DNA of 64,000 nucleotides from Bagarius yarrelli (GCA_005784505.1 VCAZ01000035.1:595501-659500); one strand, 5' to 3'; shown: positions 46,210 through 59,539, counted from the stretch's first letter. The notes: generated by a model not told the origin, from the letters alone. Program-made: numbers and translations.

Positions 46210-48649
46210 GTTATTTCTAAAGGCACTACAAATCACCAGTAGACAATAGAATATATTTTAAGGATTTCCCTGGCAATAACAAATCAGTAGATGGCATAAC
46301 TGGCATTTAAAATGTTGCTAAAAAAAAACATTCTGGAAAAAAAAGGATTCATCTATTGTGTAAAATTTACCAGTATATTCACCAAATTGCTTCCTATTTG
46401 TGTTTCTCATCAGTGGACATGCCCTTATCTTGTTGCCAACTGTCAGTCTAAGTTGCCAGGACTCACTGAAAATGAACAATCTCTGGTCTCTTTGCGGCTG
46501 CGAGTGCCAGCATGTTTTTACTCTGAATAACACCTGCATAAAATAGGGTGTTTTACATGTACATGAGAGGAATACGAGGGTAAACGAGGGTAATACGAGG
46601 GTAAACTGAGACATATGCATATGACATTAACAGATGTCATATGTCACAGCTTCTTTCTTATTTACATTTAAATCACCAAATCATCATTTTCAGCCATAAC
46701 AATAGCCTTTTGTTCTAAAATGGACAGGATATATGAGAATAGTCTAATATAGCTAAACTGGAGAGTTGTTTTTCGTCACTTATTGTAACCCAAAAACAAC
46801 TGAAGTACGGTCTTTCCGCATACACTACGAAAGACCGACTGCTAAACTTCTCCCTGAGTTTATTAGTTTACACATCTTGTTCACTCACAAGTACTTCAAA
46901 GAAAACTTTGGAATAGCTAAACTTCTTACAAGATACCATGTGACTGAAAAGCTCACAGGGCCGTAAGTGTTCAAAAGTTATTTTCTTATCAAAAACAAGT
47001 AGACACAAGTGCACATAAACAGAAGTGTTCGCAGACAACCAATCAGATTAACAATTCAAGATCCCGAAGCTTATAGACAGATAAGGGCATAGTGGCTATA
47101 CGCTAGCTGAGGCTGAGCTTAATAAAAAACAAAAAATGATGTCCCAAATGTGCTACCCAATAAAAAATACCAACCTCGAAAGTGCGAACTATAAGAAAAT
47201 AATCTAAAATAATAAAAATGAATTTAAGCACCTGCTCTGAAGAAATCTGAGGACAGAGAGAAGCCCCTGTGAATCTATATACACGTGTATCTTTTTAGGT
47301 TGAGTAGCCAGATCTTAATATGAGCCTTGGAGCGTGAGGTCACTTGTTGAGATGTTTCTGTTGAAGGTAATTGCAACGTCATCGTTAAAACTGCTCACTA
47401 TTGACAATAGTAAAATAATAAAATCTAGAGAACGACATTTTAATAGTGAGCAACTTTTCAGTCGTTGCTTGGCTTTTACTGGAAAAGCCTTCGTCTGTTG
47501 TTTTTTTTTTCAGTTATTTTATTTTATTTTCTTTAAATTTATTTTTGCACTTATCAGAGTTTTACAAGTTATGACGCACGCCTGTACAATTTCCAGCGTA
47601 TAAGCTCCTTCTTTGTGTTTAAAACCGAAAGCCTCATTATATTGCACTTCTTCATGATCGACAAGGTTGAAGAGCCATAAAGGAGGCGTTTATTCTGTGA
47701 CGTTAATATAGAGCCTTTTCAGCATCCCTTCACTCCAATAATAGACCTACTTGTCCTGTTTTTTCAACTCGCATCAGCTGGAGGTCTTAGGCAGTCATTA
47801 TCCGAGGCTGTATGAAGCCGATTTGTGCCTGTCGCAGACTCTCTGTGTCCTGTTTTTGGCGACTGGGGTTTGATCACAGCCTATTCTTAGGTGCCAAAGA
47901 TAATCACAGCATGTACACAGGGTGTGTGGCAGTGTTTTTTTTTTCCTGGTAAGACCCCCAGATAGCAATTAAATCGCTGCAGGCTTGCATGCAGCTTTAT
48001 GTACGATTGATTTATCTGCCATTCAAACATGGCTGCTGTCTAACGTCTGCCATTTTAATGATTGTGCTGCTGCTTTAATTCTTTTGTGCTGAGTGCCTGG
48101 TTTGATTATAATAGCAGCTTTATGTGAGTCATAAGACTACAGAAAAAAAGGTGTCTATGCTTGCCAATGACAATATGATCACTAATATTATCCTTAGGAA
48201 GCTCCTTACATGAAAAAGAGTCAACATTTGTTTTTTATCCTAGCATTTATGCCTTTCCTCCGTTTTTATGCAATTTATTTTGTCTAAAAATATAGGTTAT
48301 ATAGCAAAGTATAGATTACTGTACTCTAAGATTGTCTTAGGATGAAATATTCTAGTTTTAAACACTTTTGATAGCTTAGCAATGGTATATTCCCACATTT
48401 TGTCAAGTGGTGTCAATTTATTTGCTATAACAGCCACTCTTAAAGCAGTGCTAGTGTTCTGACGATCTATCCTACCCGCTCAGGATGTGCTACCGGCAGT
48501 TCAATCTGTCATGTCTTATCTAATAAAAGCTTTTTTCTTAATATAAACTAGCAATTAATAAATAAACAATGTAGAAACAGGGGTAGCGTATCTTGACACC
48601 TTTAAAATGTCTATCAGAAAGAACTACCACCTTAAATAAGGATGTAGAA

Positions 48650-48737
48650 AGCAGTGGTAACTTGGTGGTGCTGGAAATTGAACCCATGATCTTCCAATTA
48701 GCAGGCCAACATCTTTACCACTGCACTACCAGTTCCA
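48650..48737 (-). mobile_element. Family-A SINE, 5' part only
   Basis: Antisense fragment with cagtggtaacttggtggtgc, tggaaattgaacccatgatc and taccactgcactaccagttc. Confidence 0.8.
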
Positions 48738-50599
48738 AATGTCTATCAAAATAAACCACCACTGTAAATAAGGATCCTTTATTAATTTAATTTTAATAAA
48801 GATTGGTTATATTTAGATTTTACATCCAAATTCGAAATTGTAAATGCAAGATAGCTCAAAATTATGGAGAGGTCTTTCCATACGTTTGCACGGTAGCACA
48901 TGTCTGTAGCACATTCTAAGAGGTAGGACACGTTGTCAGGATCGGTCCAAAATAAACTGGGTATAAACTCTAATTTTGATACCTGTTTGGCGCATTGACA
49001 ATAATTTGTTTTTTCTTTTTAGTTAACTCATTATTAGTAAAACTAGATCCAAAACTAGTTCTTGTTTTTATTTATATATCTGATGTATATATTGAGATTT
49101 ATAGTTCCGTTGTACTCTCTTTTCGCTGTATCACCTTTATGTACAAAATCCCTATTTAAATCTGGACTTCATCATGGTGACATATTTTTTGTCCTCAATT
49201 TCCTGTTCATCAAGGATGCAGAAGAAGCCTAAAGCAATAAGTTTTAAAGAAATCAAACAGAACACAGACTAATTAGCTTAATGCACAATCCCTTTAGTAT
49301 ATTACACTGATTTCCTTCTATATGGGACATTTTTCTGGAGTGCTTTCCATATAATTCATTCTGCCATTACCAGGGTCGTATATTATTATTTTTCTCCCTC
49401 AAGCAGCTTCAGGCTACGTCTTTCTTTTAGGCTTGGTGTGGGCCACCGTTTTGATTGAATTAGAATCCAATTCTTTGGCTCTGTTTCTTCTTTTAATTCA
49501 ATCTCATTCCTTGATCATTGCATGATTTTGAAATTGTGGTCATGAAGAGACATGAGAGTTTTCTTTATAGCTAGCTGAACTAAGACTAGATTATATCTGA
49601 AGCCTGAAGTAATATTGCAGTCTCAGAGAGCAGAGCCTTTTTTGTCCAATAACTGTGGAAGCAGAAATGATCTGGTAGTGACTCGGAGCACATTTGGAAC
49701 TGTACGATGGTTGTGCAGCAATGAATAGATGTTGCGTCTCTATGTTAATATTACAGGGTGGAAGGTGATGTTTCTCCTGACCCAGTAAGACAATCATTTT
49801 CTCACAACTTTTGTTTTTTGTTTTTTTTTTTTGCTTGTGGTGCAGGATAGTGTGAGCAGTGTGCATTGTGCAATGTGTCATTATAGCCATGGGATAGAAA
49901 AGTGATAGAGAATAGGGTTCTGGATTTGTATAGTTGAGCTGCGCATGCTAGCTCAAACATGTAGTGGCCAAATATTAAACCAACAGTTCAGGATTGAAAT
50001 GCAGATTCTGAAACGGCCTTGATCAGCCGAGGCATGTTTGTTGTTTGAAGTTTACTTGTGGACTAGATCTACAAGCCTATTGTAGCTAACAAGCATGTCT
50101 TGCTTATGATTATTTAAATTGACTGATGCTGAGAGGTTTATAAAGCACTGTACAATTAGGACCGGAAACAGCTGAGAGACATGTTAATGTTGGGAAACCA
50201 ATCAGTAACCCAAATTTTAACCACTAGGGCAATATTTCATTTTTTTTTAGAAAAATTAAAGTGGGCAATAATAATCACTGTGCTTTAAGAGTGTCTGTTA
50301 ATTAATACTTTGATTCTGAATCAGTGGGTCGCGAGTTACAAATACCATCATTCTAAAATTCTGTTCGGAGAAGAGCTGTAAGACCTTATAAACATTTCTT
50401 TTAATTATGACATTTTACATTTTAATGTATTAGCCTATCAATCCTTCTAAAATAGTTTTAGTATATAGTAATGAATGTCTTATCATTTAAATTGTATATA
50501 TTAAAAATAATACATAACATTTTGCTTTTTTTGATCGTTATGTCCAGCCAGCTAAAAGTTATCGTACACCAATAATGTTGTAAATGCTCATATGATTTA

Positions 50600-50762
50600 A
50601 GGTTAAGGCGGATAAGAAGCTCCGTTTCCAGCACCACCAACCTGCCACTGCTGGGCCCCTGAACAAGACCCTTCACCCTAAGCTGCTTAGTTGGATCAGA
50701 AATAAGATAAATGTATATCGTTCTGGATAAGATCGACTGGCAAATGTGACAGATGTAAATGT
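50600..50762 (+). mobile_element. tRNA-derived SINE (family A), diverged
   Basis: tttccagcaccaccaacctg, ccactgctgggcccctgaac, cccttcaccctaagctgctt and the altered tail tctggataagatcgactggc. Confidence 0.78.
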
Positions 50763-50912
50763 GAACTTTTTTAGCATTTTTGGCACAGAAATATTGGTTG
50801 GCCAATTAAAAAAAAGTGTTTGTTGGGTTGAGGTTTGCTTTGCTTGGTTTTTTAGTAGTCCTGCAAATATAAAAATGCAAACTTCAATTGCAAAACATAA
50901 GTAATTCTGGGT

Positions 50913-50917
<5 letters not shown>

Positions 50918-50944
<27 letters not shown>
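50918..50944. repeat. (GT)n microsatellite
   Basis: About 27 bp of GT dinucleotides. Confidence 0.95.
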
Positions 50945-52233
50945 GTTGAACTTTTTGTTCTGCTCAGGTCAAATACTGTAAGAGTGTTTTCATTGTCCTA
51001 ACCAGCCTTTTAGCATCATATCACTGCTAGGTTAGCCAGCTCTCCACTACAGAACAGCAAACAAGCCTCAGGCTATTTTTCGCCCACTGGTTAACCAAAG
51101 CATTTCTTGAGAGTGGCTTAGTGTCAGCTGCTGCTAGAGTACACATAGAACATAGCAAGCTGTAGACAGTTTGCTTTTTTGAGGCTAATGTGACGTGTAG
51201 TTTCATCAACAGATGGGCAGAAAGAAAGAGGCGGAAATAAACTGACTGCACGTTGGATGAAAGAAATGCTTCTGCATATGACATGTCATCGTCATCGGAT
51301 AAATACAGCTTTCTTGTCGGTGTTGTACCTCTCCATTTTGCAATTTTAAAAAGATAAGTGCCTCACTTTGCTGCAGGTGGATATTAGACAGAAATTTTGA
51401 ACCTGTCTGCTTTCCTTTAGTCAAAACACATTGTGAGAATTTCTAGTGAGATAAGAAAAGTACTCTAAAACGGCAATAAAAACCGTTTGGGAAAGGACAT
51501 TGGTCAGACACAGCTGAAGTGGCTGGTGGTAAGTGCTAGAAGAAATGTGCCCACTCTTAAGTAGGGCCAATTCAAGTATTATGGCTGACCCCTAATACGT
51601 TTTATTATAATTATGTCTACTAGTCTTTATCCAGCCTTCAGCTGCTGGTTTCTCTGATTCTGTGTGTGTGTCTGTGGTCTCAGATTCATTACTGTAGCCT
51701 ATCCATTTTAAATTTTGGACATGTTGTGCATTCTGGGATGCATTTCTGCCAACTCTGGCTGTAAAGAGTGATGATTTGATAGTTAAAATCAGTCAGTAAA
51801 ATAATTCAATTAGATAAAACATTTTTTGTAATTTATTGTTTAATTTTTTGGTGTCTTTACATACAAGAGATGAGAAATCTGATTCCATTTACAGATTCAA
51901 ATCCTTTGAAATAACTCAATGACCAATGATTAGTCATTTGAATCACTTGAGTCACTAGGGATTCTGACTGCTTTTGCCATGGTCCTTTCATAAAAGGACA
52001 CTCACCGAATCACTAGAACTCACCAAATCCCTGGCTATGCGCTACAAAACAAAAGTATTCCACAGTTCAAATCAATCAGATGAATAAGTACTTATAATTT
52101 TAAAACAATTCAGTCAGCTGCTTGCTCCTGTATGTGAACTGCTACTCGTTCCTAACTGAATAATGTGATCAGAGAGGAAACAAAATGTAGTGGGAGCCCC
52201 AGTCAAAATAAACAAATAAGGCCTTTCTAAAAG

Positions 52234-52594
52234 ATTCATTCATTCGTTCATCTTATATACACACTTATTCCCTAATTTGGGGTCACAGGGATCTGCTAGA
52301 GCCTATCTTAGCCGTCTCTGAAAGGGCAAAAGACAGGAGGGGTACACCCTGGACAGGTCACCTGTCTATCACAGGGCCACACACATACAGTCACACTCAC
52401 TCCTATGGGCAATTTAGAATCACTAGTCAACCTAAAATACATGTTTTTGGGACTGTGGGAGGAACCTGGAGTAAACCCACACAAACACAGGGACAACATG
52501 CAAATCCAACACAGAAAGCCCAAGCCCAGGAATCAAACCTGGGACCTTCTTACTATGAGGCAACAGTGTTAACCACTAGGCCACCATGCTGCCC
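52234..52594 (-). mobile_element. Mermaid-like SINE, antisense, nearly full length
   Basis: (ATTC)n tail, ctaatttggggtcacaggga, ggggtacaccctggacaggt, atgggcaatttagaatcact, tgtgggaggaacctggagta, gaatcaaacctgggacc and aaccactaggccaccatgct. It is the most complete copy in the window. Confidence 0.85.
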
Positions 52595-55009
52595 CCTTCT
52601 AAAACATTATTTTGGTAATATATCATCATTAGCAAAATATAGATATACAACATACAAAAACTAGTCAAAACACATATAATAGAACATAATTTGTTTTGTT
52701 TTTTCAAAAACAAAGTGCTTATTCTTTAATAAAATGTTAATTCTTTATTTGTATTTTCAAAGATACAACATTGTACCAGATTGTCACCTGCTAAACCCTA
52801 TTATAATACCCCGCTAACCTGTTTTCCAGTAACCTTATTAGTAATTGCACCATTACCAGTAATTCATCTTGCAGATAATTAATTGTTATGACAAACATTT
52901 GTTTGTTCTAACTTTAATTTGATCATAAGTCCATTATTTACCGCTGTCATGTTTCCTCTTTTCGGCTTCAGGCTGCCAGACGGTAGAGTGCTATTTGTGT
53001 TTAAATCCGAAGCTGATGCATGTTGAGGAAAAACAAGCGCATCCAGCGTAATGGGGTGTGTGTGTGTGTGGCTATAGGGATGCTGATATATTCTTATATA
53101 ATATTATTAATAATATTTAATTTAATTTCCGATTGTTCAAATAGTCAAAAATGTGGAGCCCCAAGCAACTTCCTGCCTTTCTATCCCTATTATTACGCCT
53201 TTGGGTGTAATTTTCACTTATTTATCTGTGTTGGTGTTAGCGACAAGATAACTTAGGGCTCGGCCGATTTGAGTTAATGAACAGAAGGATTTGTAAATCC
53301 TGGATTAATCTGGATTCGCTAAGCTCTATTACATACAGTATGCTTTATTATTCAGAAGGTGTTTACAGTATGCAACATTGAGTATTTTTTTTGTCCATAT
53401 CTTACATCTCACATGGAACAAATCCTTCCTAATTTTTTCTGCCTTCAGAAACCAGTCTATTAAATGTTCACCTGCGTCTAGGCTTGATTTTTCCTCCGTT
53501 CCCAGATGTGTCTTTGTCTGCGTGCTACAGATCAAAAGTCAAATCGATCAATGAATCTTTTAATGGCTCTCCCAGGCTCACCTATAGTTCTGTGCTTACA
53601 ATGGGAGCTCAATGAAATTTGAACATTAATTAATGCTTTTGACCAGCCCAGAAAATGAGATCGTTATATTTTCTGTAGACAGTCATTAAAGTTTTGTGAA
53701 GTCAATATAAATGTTCTTTTATACGCTGACATGCACAGGTTCGTAACAATACTTCGCTCTTCCATGCTGATCTTCCTGAGGATGTGCTGCAGCTGACCTC
53801 GTTACATCGGAGAAGAGTACGCAAGCAAACGTTCTCCAGGAGGGTGTCAAGGCTGTCCTTTTCATCCTAAACGTGCGTGAAATAGAGATTGAGGTGTGTT
53901 ATAGTGGATGAGTGGTCATTACTGGCTGCTCAAAGGAAGCGCAGTGAATCAATTTAATCACTGTAAAGCGTCCCAATCTCCACTGCGCAACACCATTAAA
54001 CATGATTTAGAGCAACGTAATGCGCACATGCTATAATAATGATGGGCGTGATGATATGCAGACAGCTAAACACCACCCTTCAGAAATTTACGCCTCTGTG
54101 ACAGATGCTGCGAACCAGTTTGGCAGAAAATGATTTTTTTTCCACACTCTTTTTACATAATGCAAAATGTTAAACCCTCCACCCCGTTGATAACATCGTG
54201 GCAAATGTTACAGAACGCTTCCGAAATGGCTAATTTGTACATACCCTCTATGTAGGATTTTAAACAAGAGCACATTTTTTGATTTTATTTTCATGTTTTA
54301 TTGCTTCGGTAACTAGCTAAAGGACAACTGGTGAGATATCAACATTATTTTAAAAACTGACAACCATCAACAATGCCAAAAAGAAACAATTAATAAACAG
54401 TGCACATGTGAGGGCTTATGTCTAAAGCTTCTAAAACGTGTTGATGTCACCTGTACACTGCATTAAAAAACGTGGGGGAAGTAGCGGAACTGTCACCTAT
54501 AATAGGCAATTTCTGTGATCATCATGGTGTGTTGTCACGCCTGTCACTGCGGCCGGGGAAAGTGCTAGTGGGAGTGAGAGATTCTTTTTATTTCCATGCT
54601 ACATCAGGACTCTCTCAGCCACTCCTGTCTGGCATGCACCGACTGGCCACTTGATTTAATGGAGCCACTACAAGGCTTGTTTAACGCAGCCCTAGCCGGG
54701 GCAACAGAAATGTATCTCACATGAGGTTTTTTTTAACGTTGGGGAAATGACATGCTAACTAAAATTCTAACATTTTTCCGTATTTATTAGTTGTAGTGTG
54801 TTTATGCTTTGGCGTGTTAAGTGTATACGACGTATGTGTGCTACACAGAGTAGACGTATTAAACAAGTGTTTGCTTATATCCAATTGATTTTACTGTAAC
54901 AAATTATCGTATTGGAATCATTGGTTTTCATAGAATAAAATATAACTATGACAATAGCGGCAATTTTTGTAGGAAGGCTTTTATTTGCTATTTACAATCA
55001 AAGGGGTGT

Positions 55010-55466
55010 CCAGTATCAATGCATTACTGCAGCCTTTTTTGTACCAGGGACCAATTTTATGCATGAAATTTTTCGGGTAGAGGCGCCGAGGTTCCAATAA
55101 CCAAAACATTTCTCATTTTTTAGTATGTAATCCGAACACAATAATTACACTTTATATCAGGCAATTACAAAAACAGGTAGGAATCTTGGTATTTTTTTTT
55201 TTTTTAATGCAGCTTTCTTTTAGCTGGCAGTCCGTGACCCTTCTGCTGTCTGCCATCGTTTGCTTGTTCCTTCCTACAAAAGTTACGCTTTTTTTCAAAG
55301 GTTAGCTTATCTCAAAATAGCATGCCAGAGTCAAGTGCGGTATTTTTTAAATAAGATGGAAAGACTAATGAGACATGAATAAAACAACTATTTTTTTTTG
55401 GCGTTCCAGTACCAAATGATTCATGGACCGGTACCGGTGCGCGGATGGGGGGTTGGGGACGCCTGG
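55010..55466. mobile_element. hAT-type transposon remnant
   Basis: The right end on the reverse strand reads caggcgtccccaacccccca followed by gcgcaccggtaccggtccat. This is a widespread hAT terminal sequence (CAGG-GTCCCCAACC and CCGGTACCGGTCC). The left end near 55010 (aaaggggtgtccagta) is much decayed. Confidence 0.5.
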
Positions 55467-55891
55467 CTTATTGTACGTTTTCCACCACATGAAAATGTAA
55501 AAAATGATTTAAATGTACTTTAAATGAGTTTATTTTTCCAGAGTAACAGAGGAAAAGAGTATTTAAAGTTGTTATAACAAGAATAGAAAGTTATTATGCG
55601 GTTCTCTGCAACATCAAACATAACTGTAAATAGATAAAAGCGTAATAAGCTGTGTGCACATGTTAAGCTCTTGTTATCATACAAGATCAGCTTATTAACT
55701 TATAAGGAAAATAAAAGAATTAGCACAATGCCATTTTAAAAAATAAACCAATCTCTGTTCTTATATTTAATTTTTTAAAGATTTTTCACCCTAAAATTAC
55801 AAGTTCTGTTGCATCACAGATCACATGTCTGTAATGCTTTGCAGTTATTTAATAGATGGGTTTGTTTTTGGAGATTTCTTTTAGCTAAAAT

Positions 55892-56354
55892 TAGAGCTGT
55901 GTGTTGGCAAGGGCCTCACAATGCAATACAAATCATGCTACATGGGTCACGATGCAATATATCACAATACATTGCAATACTTCAACAAAATAAATAATAC
56001 AGAACGAACAGCTAACACAGATCTGTGAATGGTGGTGGCGTCGCTTGTGTGGCCACTACTGCACTACTTGCTAGTGAACAGCTATTTTATTTGGAAAACA
56101 TCGACGCTACCACCATGCTACCGAGAAATGATTTTAAACTAGCTACTGCTATAGCCGTATGTGTCAGCGAAAACTACAGGAGTGAAGGATGACGTAGTTT
56201 GACACACACAGGGTTTTAACCAAATATCAACATTAACACAAATCTGTTTAACATATAATTAAAATATGTATCGATATTAGAGGCTAGAATATCGATGCAC
56301 TATTGTAAAAAAAAATATGATAGTTATCTGTATGGATGATTTTACACAGCCCTA
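55892..56354. mobile_element. Non-autonomous hAT-type transposon, 463 bp
   Basis: The ends are tagagctgtgtgt and, on the reverse strand, tagggctgtgtaa. They are bounded by identical 8-bp repeats gctaaaat (55884-55891 and 56355-56362), the hAT hallmark. No transposase frame. Internal stretches such as cacgatgcaatatatcacaa have a palindromic look. Confidence 0.85.
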
Positions 56355-56598
56355 GCTAAAATGTGATTTTACAAAACACCTCTTGACTGTGTATTTGACT
56401 GTCCCGGCTTTACATCATTTCCCCTTTTGGGTTTGAATGTCAGCTTGCAGCCTTGACTAATATTCCAAGGAACATTCTGAATAGATAAAAAGAGACAGGG
56501 ACAAAAGCAAAAGACTTTTAACTGGAGAAATATATGATTATATATATGAAGTTAACTAAAATAATTTTTTCACCACCCTTCAGAGGGTGGTGAAAAAA

Positions 56599-57140
56599 CC
56601 GCCCGAGGGTGAAAACCGCCCAACGAATCATCGGCACTCAGCTACCCACCCTAGAGAATAAACACAAAAAACGCTGCCTGCAAAGGGCGAAAGGCAAAAT
56701 CAAAGATCCCCTCACCCAACCACGGACTGTTCACTCTTTTCCCATCAGGCAGACGCTACCGATGCCTCAGAGCTGCACAAACAGACTGAAAAACAGCTTC
56801 TTTCCTGTGGCTGTTTCTGCACTGAACAGCTGATATACAGTATTAATTACTACTGCACTGCCACTTTCTGTACTTTGCACTACTTTATCCTCATGCATCT
56901 TTGCACCATCCATAACTATCTATTGTTACACCTCTATATTCTATCCATATACCTCTGTACATTATTTACCCCCACCTCTGTAACTACCAACCCCATACCC
57001 TATTTATTACACTGATATTTACTGTAAATAAGCCACTTATGCACTTCTGGTTAGATGCTAACTGCATTTCATTGGCTCTGTATATGTACCCTGCACAATG
57101 ACAATAAAGTTGAATCTAATCTAATCTAATCTAATTTGTT
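56599..57140 (+). pseudogene. CR1/L2-like LINE 3' end, 5' truncated
   Basis: The reading frame 56609-56833 gives TAQRIIGTQLPTLENKHKKR, then PLTQPRTVHSFPIRQ, CTNRLKNSFFPVAVSALNS and a stop. This is the C-terminal tail of an L2/CR1-type ORF2 (the NRLKxSFxPxAxxLLN motif). A 3' untranslated part follows with gcatttcattggctctgtat, gtaccctgcacaatgac, aataaagttg and (TCTAA)n at 57114-57135. All upstream domains are missing. Confidence 0.85.
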
Positions 57141-57249
57141 AGAGGGTCAATTGGGCCACACAACAATAATATTAGTAAAAAACACATACATTTACATAAT
57201 CCATTTATACTAGCTTAAGGTCTTGCAAATGTTCATGTACAGTGCAAAT

Positions 57250-57345
57250 AGACAGGCAGACAGACAGACAGACGGACAGAGAGAGATGGATGGATAGATA
57301 GACAGACAGACAGACAGACAACAGACTGACTGACTGACTGATAGA
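57250..57345. repeat. Degenerate (GACA)n/(GATG)n/(GACT)n array
   Basis: Short blocks of gaca, gatg, gata and gact tetranucleotides. Confidence 0.9.
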
Positions 57346-58421
57346 TTAACTAATTACTATACTACCATAACCAGATGTTCAAGCGCTGCAAAAACCACTC
57401 CTGGCACTTTACTCCCATTTTCACTTCAGTGAGTCTAAAGTTTCTGGAAGGTTCTGTCACTATAACATCCCTTAGCGTTGCTTTGCATTAAAATGGCAGA
57501 AGATTGTTGCTTGTTAATTTAAAGATCACAGGGGAAATGGTTTTGTAAAAAGGGCAGTGTAATTTAACTGCTCATTAATTCTTCCTTTTCATTTTAACTC
57601 TCAGTTCTAATTAGTTATAATTCAGCTCTTACGTGCAGTTCTTCTTTTCTTGCTCTCACTTACAACTATGATAAGCACCTGTAGTAAAAGCAGTTAACCA
57701 GCTTAAACACACTAGAAAATCATGCCAGTTAATTTAAGAAGCTAATGTGAGAGTGACAAAGCTAAAAGTGACACAGCAGAGGTCAATTGAGATGTCAGTC
57801 AAAAAAAAAAAAAATCAGATCAAATGAAAACAGTCCCCCAACTGGGGCAGGAAAATAGGACACGTCAAATAGCTTACACAGTCGCATAATAACACACCAA
57901 ATGAACAATCCTGGACTTCTGTATCACACATATACCGCACTTACAACATAGCAGCCTTTTCCTCTGATTTTAGCTGCTGACATTTTGTTAACATGGCAAT
58001 GATCTAGTCCACAGTTCATACTGTATGTGAGAAAACACAAATTATAAATCTGCTCTGAAAAGCAACCTGTGATCCTGAAAAAGAACATGACACACTGGCA
58101 CAGGGGCGGGTAGAAATCTCTGTTTTGTATTCAAGACAAGCAATGTAGTGTTTGTTAAGCTGTACTGTAACAAAAACGCTCTCTTAAAATAGCTCTAATT
58201 GTTTCAATCCCAGATGTAGGTGGAAGTCTCACTTTTTTTTTTTTCTTACAATACAGGAAAGATGTTATCACGTGATGAGCGTGTGTGCATGAAAGCTTAC
58301 AGTTGCTGGGTTTTTTTTACTCTTAGTGATCAAATGAAAGGATTGCACTGATTCTGGGAATATGTGAAATTCTGGCACTTTTTCTAATCTCTAAGCATTT
58401 TCAATTGCCTCATTTTGATCT

Positions 58422-58462
58422 TGGGGTTGGGGTTGGGGTTGGGGTGGGGTGGTTAGTGGGGC
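58422..58462. repeat. (TTGGGG)n tract, G-quadruplex type
   Basis: Four GGGG blocks separated by TT are followed by GTGGGGTGG. This gives at least five G-runs with one- or two-base spacers on the + strand. Confidence 0.9.
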
Positions 58463-58587
58463 TGAACTCTAATGTGCATTACACAGCAAATGAAATGATT
58501 AGATGTGAAAAGAAGAAAATTATCGTTTTTAACAATTAAAATGTTTAACAAAAAAGGGTGGTTTGTTATAATCTTGTCTCTCTAAAT

Positions 58588-58754
58588 TACATTTACATTT
58601 ACAGCATTTAGCTGACTTCCTTATTCAGAGCGACTTACATTAGTCTCTTTTGTACAACTGAGCAATCAGGGGGTTAAGGGCCTTGCTTAGGGGCCCAACA
58701 CTGGCAACTTTGGTGGTGCTGGGAATTTGAACCCTGATCTTCCAATTAGCAGTA
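58588..58754 (-). mobile_element. tRNA-derived SINE (family A)
   Basis: Antisense copy: tacatttacatttacagcat, agagcgacttacattagtct, aggggcccaacactggcaac and gaatttgaaccctgatcttc. The head ends at agcagtag. Confidence 0.85.
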
Positions 58755-59210
58755 GTTTGTAGTTCGGTGTGGGGGGGGGGGAAATGAGCTGAGAGCTTAT
58801 ATATAAACTCATATATTTCTTATTTAGTTTTTAAATACACCAAAAAAAACACCATATAAATAGCCAAGAGGCATTCTAGAAGATTGTTAATCAGATGTAT
58901 TCAAATTTAAATCTCACAAAATCAGAAGGAAAACAAAGCTGGACAAATCTCTTATGTACATCATGTCTTTTCTGACATTCAGTATTGAGGGAGTCACTTG
59001 TGAGACAGTCTTATCAATTCTCAAGCAGGAACATGTCGATTTTAGTTGGTGTTGGATTTTCTGGTTGGTGTAGAAGAACAAAAAAAAGACCTCCTATAGA
59101 GACATCCTGTGACTTCATGAAAAACCCCAAAACTAAATACTGCTAGGGAACAAATAGCGCTTCGGAGTTTATATATGTATATGTATGTTTGTATATATGT
59201 ATATATATTA

Positions 59211-59467
59211 GGGGGCAGGGTGGGCTCAAATGGTTAAGGTGCTGAGTTGTTAATCTGAAGACCAGAAACACCTGGGATCAAGCCCCACCTCCAGCAAGCC
59301 AACCATTGTTGGGTCCTTGAGCAAGACCCTTAACCCCTCCTGCTCCAGGGGCGCTGTATCATAGCTGACCCTGCGCTCTGACCCCAACTTACTAAGATGG
59401 GATATGCAAAAAATGCATTTCATTGGCTCTGTACGTGTACCTTGCACAATGAATTGAATATACTTAT
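59211..59467 (+). mobile_element. tRNA-derived SINE (family B)
   Basis: Nearly identical to the copy at 13391-13657: gggggcagggtgggctcaaa, gaagaccagaaacacctggg, gctccaggggcgctgtatca and tail atgcatttcattggctctgt. Confidence 0.9.
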
Positions 59468-59539
59468 ATATATTGTTATAATTAATATATGGAGCGCTAA
59501 ACAATATTTGTTTTATTTAATATAGAACATTTTACCATG

